In this document: positions 35,901 to 48,400 of the stretch, in pieces
Layout: every line of letters starts with the position of its first letter
How positions within the stretch are numbered: the stretch's first letter is position 1
Assembly (NCBI GenBank): GCA_944474755.1
Contig: OX104115.1
Coordinates: forward strand, 36,529,080 to 36,593,079
Reading direction: 5' to 3'
Length of the DNA stretch: 64,000 bases
Source of the DNA: Limnoperna fortunei
Lineage: Eukaryota > Mollusca > Bivalvia > Mytilida > Modiolidae
Translations under genes and position numbers: made by a program
The notes under the pieces: generated by a model
What the model saw: the letters and a program-made list of their open reading frames with translations, nothing else
Databases searched by the model: none
Told to the model about the DNA's origin: nothing

Positions 35901-38900
35901 TTTTTGTTAATATTTAATGGCAAGTTATTTTAATTGTATTTGTATTGTATTTTAGATTTTTATTTTCTTGTCTTGTTTATATATTGTAAACCGCGATGTG
36001 CTAAAGGTTATAACATGGACTGGCGTGTACCAGTCCATGTTGACTTTGATCATTTGGACAAAGTCATTTATAGGTTTCTTTAATTTTAAGTAGGTAATAA
36101 TGGTTAAAGTTTAAACTGGCTTGTATCAGTTTAAACTGACTTTGATCATATGGAGAAAGTCTTTAAAAATTGTGTGTCTTATTTTCATATACTTTTGGGT
36201 TTAAAGTTAACTTATTTATATGTATATTCAAAATTGTTAAATGTAGCTTGTCAAAATAATGTATTGTTAGGTTTATATTTTATGTATTATGAATTTTTGA
36301 TACCTTGTAATACTGTGATTTATATTTTCATTTAATAAAGGGTATTGAAAATTCAAAAAAAAAATTCTTCTTCTTGAAGGGAAAATATTTTTATCGAACC
36401 TTGATGATGTCGAGCTATTGTGTTCAGATGGCCTTAGCATTGGGGACGAATTCATTGGAGTTCAATGTCTTGATAAAATTCCCAAAAAGATTACTCTGTC
36501 AAATTGTCCCCCCTTTATCCCTAATGATTTATTAGAAGATGAATTGATGCGCTATGGGCGCATCATTTTAGACATCAAACCCATTCCACTAGGCATAAAG
36601 ATCCCAACCATGAAACACGTAAAGTCATTTAGACGTAAAGTTTCCCTTATCCCCCACTCCAACCAATGTTTACCAGAATACTTTGATATGCATCATCAAA
36701 GACAAAATTACAGAATCTTTTTAAATGATGATGTGGTTTGTTTTAAGTGTAAACAAATGGGACACATTCAAAGCAGATGCCCAGAGAACAAACCTAATAA
36801 AACATCAGAAGCAAACACACATGTTCCATATACAGCGGAACGTGTACCCCCAACTGGGACCGCCGAGCAATCTGTTGCATCGGACTCTGTTGCAAATATT
36901 TGTGGGAATCGGGACGATGCTGTCTACTACTCATAAACAAACAGCGGAATCAACTGTTTCCACTGTAATTGTAGATATTCACGCTCCTGCTGAAAAAGCA
37001 CAAGATCTAATGGCGCCTGCAATTAAACGTAAAGCATAAAACAGCGATTCACTAATTTGTGTCAAAGCAACCACAACCGGTAAAATCCTTGTTGAATCTC
37101 CTCAGGATGATATCAGTATATGGGATTTGCCCCCACCATCCAATATTATTGTAAACACAAACGAAGAAGAGGATATAGACATTGAATCTACATCCTCTGA
37201 TTTATCTGAACAAAACTTGTCTCAAATCGTCGTGGATACCGAGCAAAAATTATCCACCGACGAACTGGACAGACTTCTTTCAGAACTCAGAGCAATAAAA
37301 AACCTGTTGAGAAGTGTTTGGAATATACAACCAACTTACGCCAACTCTGTCAAGACTTTATTGACCGCAGAAGAAATCCGGAGTCGTCTTCACAGTTGAA
37401 AGCGCGTTTAAACAAACTAATAAAGAAGTTAAAGGCGTATATTAAAACACATGCTTAGAAATACTTTTTATCGAAGTCAATATGATTTTTCCTATTAAGT
37501 ATGCATTATTGATCTGTTTTTTCACTACAATTGTAATGTCGGTTTTTCGTTAGTCTCACTGAACACTCAAGGTTGTCGTGACTCTTTTAAAAGATATTTT
37601 ATATTAGATTCTTTGAAATCTAAATTGAATGCAGATATAGTTTTTCTCCTAGATACCCATACCATTCCTTCTGATAAAGGTATTTGGAAAATGATCTGGA
37701 GAGGAGAAATAGTGTTCTCTCAACTATTTCTGCTGGATTAGCAATATGTTTTTGCCAATAATTTAGAATATACTATTCTAGATCATAAAATTATTTTACC
37801 TGGTCGTATTTTACATGCAACTATTAAAATACAAGAACAAACAATAAATTTGTTGAATGTGTATTCCCCAACTTGCCCCAAAGAAAAACTAGAATTTTTG
37901 AAATATTTAATACACCATTTGAATCAACTTGATTCTTCCATTCCAATATTTCTTCGAGGTGATTTTAATTGTACTACTAATCCTTCCCTAGATCGGACAG
38001 GAGATACTGAACCCCACCCCCATTCTTGTAATGAATTTAAATTTATTGTTAAACGTTTCAAATTTATTGATACGTTTGGCAATATTCATCCGTACGATAA
38101 AATATATTCCTGGTCGAGAAATGACGGTGTCGCCGCAAGACTCGATCGAATTTATATATCTAAACATTATAGTCAGTTTATTCGATCTTCAGAAATAAAA
38201 CAATGTTCATATTCTGATCATGATTACGTTCGTGTTTATTTTAAAGAAATACCAAGTAAACACAAGAGTGCTTACTGGTGTTTAAATACATCTCTTTTAG
38301 ATGATAAATTGTATGTTGACATGGTAAATAGTTTTTGCCTTTCCTGGCGATGACAGAAATCTGAGTTTAAGTGTATTCAAGATTGGAGGGATCGTGGGAA
38401 ATACAAAATAAAGGAACTTTCGCAAGAATTTTCTATTAAAAAGAATTATGATTTTAAACGTAAATTTGATAGTTTGCAATCTGATATTGAGTTATTAAAA
38501 TCAAATATTGCAACAAGTCCTGATCTTAATGTCATTTTAATTGAGAAGCAACATCAGTTATCTGAACTTGAACGAATCCAGGCCGTGGTGCTTGGGTTCG
38601 TTCAAGATTCAAATATGTTAATGATTCAGATAAACCTACAAAATATTTCTTTGACCTTGAAAAGAAACGTGGTACAAAGAAATTATTATCCCATTTAACC
38701 TTGCCTGATGGCAGTATAACTGATTCAGATCAGGAAATAAAAACCCTTGCCCGAAATTTTTACCCCGATTTGTATAGCCTCGACCCTGTTGATGAAGGTT
38801 GTCAAAAAGCAAATATTAGATAGTGTAATAAGTTATGATGAATTGTCCTCTGCCGTTTTAAAAATGAATAATAATAAGTCCCCTGGTATTGATGGGTTGC

Positions 38901-41900
38901 CTAGTGAATTTTACAAAACCTTTTGGAACATCGTTGGGAAAGATATGCACGAAGTTTTTGTTTCTTCTATTGAAGAAGACAAACTTCCACTTTCGTGCAG
39001 AAGAGCCGTTCTGACGATGATTCCAAAGAAAGGTGACAGTAGTTTGTTGAAAAACTGGAGACCTGTGTCTCTTCTCTGTTGCGACTATAAAATATTAACG
39101 AGAGCTTTCTCGCTAAGACTCCATACCGTTCTACCCGATATATTAAATATCGATCAAAGTTATTGTGTTCCCGGTCGTCATATCAGTGATAATATTCGTT
39201 TTATTTCTGATGCTACGTGTTATGCTAATCAAAATATCCCCCTTGCTATTGTTTCCCTTGACCAAGAGAAGGCTTTTGATCGTGTTCATCATGGTTATTT
39301 GATGAAGACATTAGAAGCCTTTAGTTTTGGCGATTATTTTATATCATGTATAAAAACTATTTATACTGATGTACATAGCTTACTTAAAATTAATAACTCG
39401 TTATCATCCCCTTTTCAATATAGAAGAGGTATACGACAAGGATGTTCCTTGTCTGGTCAATTATATGCCATATGCCTTGAACCTCTTTTACACAAACTAA
39501 GGACAAAAGACGGCTTATCAGGCCTTGAACTTCCATTATCAGATGGTAAGAAAGTTGTTTATCTGCATATGCAGATGATTTGGATACTTTATTAACGCAA
39601 GTCTCTGATTTTGATAGGTTGTCTTTCTGGTTAGATATATACCAGAAAGCTTCCAATTCAAAAATTAATTTACAAAAGTCCGAAGGTTTGTGGGTGGGAA
39701 GTTGGAAAAGTAGAAATGATTGTCCACTTGGTCTCAAGTGGAATAATAATAATAGTTTAATGATTTTGGGTACTTTTTGTGGGAAACAATAGGGACTTTT
39801 ATAAACAAAATTGGGAAGGGATGGAAGAGGATATTACTGTCAAACTTGACAGGTTGAAACCCTTTGCTCGTGGTTTGTCACTAAGAGGACGAACACTTGT
39901 TATTAATTTACTCTCCGCATCAAAATTGTGGCATCGATTAAATTCAGTGGCCGTGCCCGACGAAATTATTAATGCCATTCAAAATAAGTTTGTTGACTTT
40001 CTATGGCAAGGAAAACATTGGGTTTCGAAAGAAATGTTGTATCTTCCCGTATGTACTGGAGGACAGGGTTTGGTTCATATCTTGTCAAGAATTCGTGATT
40101 TGCGAATTCAATTTATGTATAGATGTTTGACATTAATGAATGGTGAAGAAGTTCACCCTTGTTACTATTTTTGTAAATATTTTTTGTCTACTGTTTCTAA
40201 TTTGAATTATGATTTACAATTGTTATTACTTGATGGGGATTTTCAATATACTAACATCCCAAGCTTTTATCAAGATTTAATAAAAGCCTGGAAATATTTT
40301 GAATCGTCTAGAATAAAAATAGATGACATCTCAGTTGCAGACATTTTAGAAGAACCTTTGTTTTTAACCCTTTATTAGTTAACCCTAAAACCGATGAACC
40401 GTTTTATATTGAAAATTTTGTAATAGCCTGTATGAGCAAAGTTAAAGATCTTTTTGATACTAGCTTGAAAAGAAAATTAACTGCAGCAGATCTTGTTGGC
40501 ATCTTAAGCATTCGTTCTGAACGCTGTGTCCAACAACATCTGAATTTACTATCATGGTCGTCTTTTCCTCCGGAGTGGACTATATTGATTGACCGTTTCT
40601 TAAATAATGATATTGATGTTGGTGTTGTTCACCAATACATTTTTAAATTAGATGTTGACAATGCGCCTGAATTAAGTAAGGGCGTTGTTCTAGATAAATG
40701 TCCCAAGAAAATGATTTATTTGTTATCTGTTGTTCAAAATTTTAATACTTTCCATACTAAAACGTTAATGTCCCCTTGGTGTAATATTTTACAATTAAAT
40801 ATTCCCCTTAATGTCATATATAGTCATGTTTATGAATATCCTCATAGCATGCATGAAGGTGACCTTAACTGGAGAATCCTTCATGGTGCCATTTCAACCG
40901 GTAAATTTTTCAGCAGACGGATGCTTGTCCCTCTTGTGGTTTGCAAGAAGACGTGTATCATATTTTTGTTTCCTGTCCACGTTTACGAGGTCTTTTAAGT
41001 TATGTTCAAAATATTTTATTCAATTTAATTCCAAATGATGTTAGTTCCAAAGACTTTAATATTTGGACCATTTACTTTTTCTAGCACTGAACAAACGCCA
41101 CCTAAGGTCAGTGCAAATCGATCTCCTACATCTGTCCACACGCCATCATCGTGCAGCAGTCCAGTTAGGAGATCGAGTCCAGCTGATCCACCGTCACCTA
41201 GGATCAGCTGTCCAGAGATTCCAGTACTAGCCGACAACACGTCATCCAGGGTCGGCTGTCCAGCGAAGAACAGACAGCCAATGGTGATGGAGGACGGAGC
41301 AGTTGTGTTGGGAGAATGTACCAACACGCAACGATGGACGAAGCGGTACAGGACCTCAAGACGACTGTTCCATTGGATTGCCACCCAGGCGAAGATGGCC
41401 ACCTACGTGACCCTGCAGCACCTAAGGACCGCAGGCGGACCAACAGAACCACTCCAGGAATTTAGGTCGCGCATCCGCCCCGTTTAGCAATTGAATTTGC
41501 TTATTGTAAGTTTACTAATAATGTTAATTCTTTTTCAGATTTTTGGTCTTACAATAATGTATTGTGTTTTATTTCTAATGACAAGCTTGTTGTTAATATT
41601 TAATGGTAAGTTATTTGTATTTGTATTTGATTTTTTAATATTTCATTAATTTATTGTAAACCGCGATGGGTTAAAGGTTAAAACATGGACTGGCGTGTAC
41701 CAGTCCATGTTGACTTTGATCATTTGGACAAAGTCATTTATAGGCCTCTTTAATTTTAATGATAGGTAGGTTAAAAGGTTAAAGTTTAAATTGACTTGTA
41801 TCAATTTAAACTGACGTTGATCAGTTGGACAAATTCTTTGTTTTTTCTATTGTATTTTCAAATACTTTCGATTTAAAGTTATGAGTTATATGTATATTCA

Positions 41901-42423
41901 AAATTGTTAATGTAGCTTGTCAAATAATGTATTGTTAGGTTTATATTTTATGTAATATGAATTTTTGATACCTTGATAAACTGTGATTGATTGTTTTATT
42001 TATTTTAGATTTGTATTTTCTTGTCTTGTTTATATATTGTAAACCGCGATGTGTTAAAGGTTAAAACATGGACTGGCTTGTACCAGTCCATGTTGACTTT
42101 GATCATTTGGACAAAGTCATTTATAGGCTTCGTTAATTTTAAAGATAGGTAGGTTAAAATGTTAAAGTTTAAATTGACTTGTATCAGTTAAAACTGACTT
42201 TGATCAGTTGGACAAAGTATTTTTATATTTCTATTGTATTTTCGTATACTTTTGGGTTTAAAGTCTATATAATTATATGTATTTTCAAAATTGTTAAATA
42301 GCTTGTCATAATAATGTATTTGTTAGGATTATATTTTATGTTACTTGAATTTTTGATACCTTGTACTACTGTGATTTATTGTTTTATTTAATAAAGGGTA
42401 TTGAAAATTCAATTCGTCTTCTT

Positions 42424-42484
<61 letters not shown>

Positions 42485-45400
42485 TTATTATTATCGTGTC
42501 ATCCCAAACGAAGTTTGGAGATATATTGTTTTTACTCTGTTTCTTATTACATGTATTATTATTATGTGTCACAAACGAAGTTTGGAGACATATTGTTTTT
42601 ACCGGTACTCTGTTTCGTATTACTATTACTTTTTCTTCTTCTTTCTCCGCATCATGAACTTGTCATAGAACTTTTCTCGCAAATGCCTCAACGGATTTGT
42701 ACGAAACTTTGTATTATGGTAGATAGGTTATTGAAGGTGTTCACAAGCTATTCGGAATTTCAAGATGGCCGCCATTTTCAAAATGGCCGCCATCACATTA
42801 CGGTACCGAAAACTTATCTCGGGAACTACTGGACGGATTTCGACGAAATTTAGACTTATTTTGAAAATCAGAGTGGACTTGATGGGTGAAAACAATTCAA
42901 TATGGTTGCCATTTTCAAAATGGCCGCACCGAAAATTGGAAAAATTTGAAAAAGTTAACCGATTTGCACGAAATTTGGTACACACACACACATATATGTA
43001 TATATATATATATTGAATAGCATGTGATATTGAGTAGACTTGCTTCTAGCTTCTTTCTCGCGCCGCCAACTTTGTCTGGGGCAATTTTGTACTTTAAACT
43101 TCACCGATTTTGTTCAAATTTAGCACAGTGATAGACCCCTATGAGTTGTGGGTCTTAACTATTTTTCAAGTGTAGGTGCCCACCAGGGACCGAACCACGC
43201 CCCTCCAAATACTTCGAACATTGACATTTTTTTAACAAGTCAAAAATAGTTAACATTCCTAGCATATAGCCATATATATTATCACTCCTTATGATTAGTC
43301 AAAACATTTGGTACCATGGGGAGGTCCGAGTGGTCATGCCCCGCCTCCTCAAATGACAAATTTCTTAATATCTGGAAAACCATTGGGATCCCCACCCTAT
43401 AACCATATATATTCTTACTCCTTATGATAAGACGAATCATTTAGTACCATGGGAGGGTTGTATAGGTCTTGTCCCGCACCCCTCAAATGACAGAACATGT
43501 CAAAAATAGTTAATATTCCTACCCTATAAACATACATATTATAACTCCTTATGATTAGACGAAACATTTGGTACCATATGGAGGTCCGAGGGGGTCATGC
43601 CCCGCCCCCTCAAATGACAAATTTCTTAATATCTTGAAACACATTGTGATCCCCACCCTATAACCATATCTATTATAACTCCTTATGATAAGAGAAATCA
43701 TTTGGTACCATGGGAGGGTGGGATGGGTTCTTGCCCCGCCCCTAAATGACAAATTATTTGTGTTACAGTTTATCTTTAATATGTGGGAGTTATCTTTGGG
43801 AATCTTCATTTGGGAGACTTAGTAACAGCTGTTCACCGTTACTATTATTAATATTTATATAATATAATTTTATTATTAAATTAATGAATTTTTTCTTCTT
43901 AACATATTATTACTTTAATTTTGTTCTTTTGTTGCTTGAAACGATTGTGATATTGACATATAAACAGAAAAATTTTCATGTTTTATGTGATAATAATTTA
44001 AAATAAAAATGAGTAATAATCATATTATACAAATACACATGAAAATGGTATGAAAGTTTGTATGATTTTCATATATCTTATAGATTTTTAAGAATCTTAC
44101 GAGACATATATCTTTTTGATTTGTTTATGGGAAAATTACAATAATTTAATGTTATGTATTTAAAGTTGTTTGTAATTATTGACAGACAAGCTTGCTGTCG
44201 TCTTGTTGCTGCTGGTTTATGCCGCTGTGCCTCCGGTTTCTCCTGCAGGTAAGACCTGGATACTATATTTATGCAAAAATATGTAGTTGTATTCTTATTA
44301 AAAAAAACAAAATTCTTTGCGATTTTATATTACATTATTCCAGATTTTTTAAACTCACATGTTTAATGTGTCTAGCCTTTTATTTTACATTTACATCCTT
44401 TTTCTAATGTACTGTACAGGGAAGAGAATAAAAAACCAAAATAGTAATTGATTAAGAAAACTCTTTTCAATTAGAAACTAGCATTGTATTAAATAATTAA
44501 ATTTTACCAACAATACCAATAAAAAACTAGTAAAAAATTGGTTACATTTCAAAGTAACTTCCTAATACTAAAAACTTCAAATTAAATTATGTAAAGCTTA
44601 ATATATAAATATAGGTATAATTCAAGGAAGGTCATTTTATGGAAATTAAGGACAATTTATATTTTAAAAAACTTTTACAAATTTTACCAATTATGTGATA
44701 TATATTCAAACATTCATACAGGATGTGAGTCGTTAGACTTCTTTAAGAACAATTCAGTAACGAGGAAACAAATAACATATAAGAGAAATATAAAATAACC
44801 AGCCTCTCAAAGCTGAAACCACACATAGGATCTTAATGTAATAAGGTGCAATACAATAAATATAAATTTAAGCTACCAGTGCTTTTAGTACTTTGAATTT
44901 AATGTAATTGCGTGACGCATTCTTCAATAAAAAGTTGTCCATTCCCCAAACTATATAATCAGAAATAAAACTCACACACACACACACACCACACAGAATT
45001 AACTATTTCATGCAATAGTGATATCGTTAGGTGTGTTTACCTAAATTTAGCTATAACACGTGTTTGTGTTTATATTCCATATACGGTCACATGTGTTTGC
45101 CTTACCCGTTTATATGCTTATTACTAGTAGACCTGTATTCTTAGTATTATGATAAGGTTCAAGTTAAAAAAAGAAAAAAAGGAGCTACATTATTTTATCT
45201 AGAAATATAGATGGTTGCAGTGGCCAGAGCAGTGTTAGTTTGTGTACTTATGTTTATATTTCGATTGTTATCATAAAATGGTTAGCTGAGTAACTGTTGA
45301 GTTGTTCCAATATTATAATTGCAAAATATGGACATAAAGGGCTAACCCGTGGTAAAAAAGAATTATTTCTATTCTAAAAGGGCAACAAAGTAGCATTTGA

Positions 45401-48400
45401 GTTGCGGGACTTGTCGGTCATTTAGGACACGAATTTGATTATGACGTCGTTAAAATATTTGAAAAATCTTACTATGACGTCGACATAAAGAGTGTTGATC
45501 TTTTATGAAGTTGATTAGGAATATATACTCGTTTTACCCTGATGTGGACTCAAAGCGTTTTAGGCACGTCAAATCAGAATATAAATTTAATAACTTTAAT
45601 GTTTTAGGTCCTGATAACAGAGGAAAATTATTTATTGTTGGTTTCGGGCAAAACGAAAATTTAAACCTGCCTGTGGAATTGTTTGTTACCACCCCTCGCA
45701 CAACAACTGTAAATGTTCTAGTGACCGCACCTAATTATACCGCGACAGCTATTAGCGAACAGTTCACATTGACATCGGGAGTTGTCAAGCAATTGATTTT
45801 AGATGGCAATCTTAGAATGGTGGGTTCCGCAAGGGCTTACAACGGTAAGACATTTAGAGTGAAACGTTAACAAGAAGCATTGTTCCCCTATCAGGACTTG
45901 TACCAATTAAAGCATGTGAAACATGCGGCAACTCGTTCATTTTCATGAAATTTATTTAATGATTGATCTTATTTTTGTTTGGTTTATTTAGGGATTGTGC
46001 TCAATTGTTTGTTAAATTATGTTGTATTGACGACTTTGGGTATGCTTTCGTCAATAAACTACGAAGCGGTTTATGTTGAGCTTAAACCGATCCAAACTCG
46101 TCTTTTTTTAATAATCTAACCAACAATTAGAAATAGTCCTTATATTTATTACGAAATCAAGCAATCAAATAGCATTTACAAGTCACAATATTTCGAGTTG
46201 CCACTTGTTGTTTAAGAATAATACATGTTTGTCATTGTGACGTCATCAATGAGTCGGGCGCTAAAATAACAAGTTAGATTATACAAGATGGATAACGTTG
46301 CTGATTTATTAAGTATTAAAAAGAAATTAAAATATAGTGAAATACACTCAATTACGTTGTATATACTGTGTAACCGCGTGAAATTAGGTTAGGCATAAGT
46401 GTGTACAACGTCTTGCAATTTATTATTATTCAACATCTTCTTTTCTGTTAACAGTATTTAAAACACTTACAATCTGCAAAGAAAGTAGTAGAATAATATT
46501 GCAATCTGTCAGTAAGACCCGGTTGTGGCTTTTTAGGGAAAAATTTTTTTTTAATTATACCGTTTTATTGTGAAACTTTAATTAGTTTAAAAGCAGTAGA
46601 AAATTGTTCCAAGAAAGATACTACAAAACAATTAAAGCAAATACTAGATATATATAATAAAAACACAATACAAAGAACGTAGTTTTGTAATATTTAATGT
46701 TTGATTCTAGCTATCCAGATTGTGGCCGATGATGAAGTTATTGCATATGGAGTAAATAAAGATGATTTGTCATGCGACGCCTATCTAGCTTTGCCAGTAG
46801 ATGTCTTAGGCTTAGAATACTATACAGTGTCATGGTTTCCGTCCTCTTACTACTGCCAGCTTGTTGTCATCGGCGTTGAAGATGCCACTTCAGTAAGCGT
46901 TAAACTATCATCTCACTTAGGAACTTACACCGTGGTTTATGAAGGGATAACTTACAGACAAGGACAAACGATAACAACAACGCTCCAGAAATATCAAATG
47001 CTCCAGCTTCAGACTAAAGGTGACTTAAGTGGAACTTACGTCAAATCAACCAAACCGGTCGGAGTGCTCGGTGGTAACCAAAGAACCAATATTGGTATCG
47101 GGAAATCTTCCGATCATCTTGTTGAACAGTTAGCCCCTGTAACTACATGGGGTAAAAATTTCGTCACTTTGCCAATTCCACTTAGAACGACTGGAGACTA
47201 TTTTAGATTTGTAGCTAGTGAAGACAGTACTGATGTCGTTATCTCAGGTGATTATAGTTCTTCATTTACTATTGCTCTTAAAGGAACATTTATTGAAAGG
47301 ACCATTCCATCTGGGGCGTACACCAAAATAGTTGCTAACAAACCAATAAGTGTATTTCAGTTTTGTATGAGTCAACAAACCAGAACTGAAGAGTCTGATC
47401 CTTTGATGATGTATATTCCTCCAATGGAACAATATGGCGCCGACTACACTTTCAGTACGCCCAAATATTCAGATGGTTCATACATTAATTACTTCATGTT
47501 TGTTGTTAAATCGTCAGAGAAAGATGGATTACGTTGGAATGGAGCTAAGTTCCCAGAAGGCACTGTTTACAATTCAGTTGCCGGTACTGATTACGTGGCA
47601 GGCTATATTTTAATTCCAGAAGGCTCTCATGTTATAAGACACACATCACCTATTTCCATTTTTGGAGGTTATCTTTATGGACAAGCTTGGTACGAAACAT
47701 ACGGGTTTCCTACTGGTATGAGAATGGCTCCAATAAATACGGTATGTACATTTACATATATAATGGAAACATATTAGTTATGTGTCTTAAAAACAACTGT
47801 TCATGAAATGTTTATCAACATGGATCACTATTAAGTGGGCACGAAATGATTAGTATGTGTACAATAACTGTGACCTGAATGAAAGGATTTTTTGAGTTTG
47901 AGGCTATGCATCATCAATCGAGGATGTCTTGGAACTCCAGGCATCAAGTTTTAGAAAATATCTGTCATTGTTACATAGGGGATAATTATATTGTATACCG
48001 GGTTGCCGATGTAAATCATGGATTTTACTTTAGCAAATTGAGTTTACCCTGTGATGAATACCGTACGGTTATACACGTTTTAATACAATGAAAAAGTTAT
48101 TGGATCAATAAGTATAAAATCACACAAATAAAAAACATCGTGAAAATAGTAGTGCTCATGTGATCATTTTAAGCAAAACGTTAAAATGAGGAAACCGAAG
48201 TCTTTATTATCATACCTATAAACAAATCAAAACTAAAAATTCTTTAAAAATAAAGTCGTGTTTTGCAGATATGTACAAAAACCACAACTGTAGAAGGAGA
48301 CGGTTTAGACAATGATTGTGACGGAAAGATCGACGAAGAATTGTGTACTCCTGAAAACAAGGGCGCTGGTAATATATATAAAGAAATGGATTTATTGCTC

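Larger units (their letters stand above)
32502..35917 (+). pseudogene. Retrotransposon ORF2, copy 1 (disrupted)
   Basis: Endonuclease start SLVSLNTQGCRDSF at 32,502; GGDFNC at about 32,920. The SDH catalytic triplet region reads YYDHD where copy 2 has YSDHD, so the catalytic Ser is lost. Reverse transcriptase fingers: PGIDGLPSEFYKTFW, PKKGD, NWRPVSLL, then a stop-ridden region. Motifs B and C (YADD) are deleted with the replacement at 34,336-34,925. The C-terminal part (34,988-35,917) has CPSCGLQEDLPHIFVSC and the GC-rich insert. Not functional. Confidence 0.85.
31271..36364 (+). mobile_element. L1/Tx1-like non-LTR retrotransposon, copy 1
   Basis: A 5'-truncated element with ORF1 (zinc knuckle), ORF2 (APE endonuclease, reverse transcriptase, Cys-rich C-terminus), a 3' UTR with hairpins and AATAAAGGGTATTGAAAATTC followed by an A run (36,355-36,364). 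It sits in the CTT microsatellite of unit E. A segment of ORF2 (counterpart of copy 2 at 39,345-40,630) is replaced by 34,336-34,925. Several frameshifts; inactive. Confidence 0.88.
36379..42410 (+). mobile_element. L1/Tx1-like non-LTR retrotransposon, copy 2
   Basis: The same family as copy 1, directly downstream in the same orientation, separated by a short CTT-like word (36,365-36,378). It retains endonuclease, the whole reverse transcriptase and the C-terminal region, but has frameshifts and a stop. The 3' UTR is tandemly doubled (41,650-42,010 and 42,015-42,410). It ends at GGTATTGAAAATTC, followed by a CTT then ATT microsatellite. Confidence 0.9.

Noticed and set aside
42418..42495. CRISPR-like regular repeats
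   Set aside because: Simple CTT/ATT microsatellite. No direct-repeat and spacer array was found in the window.
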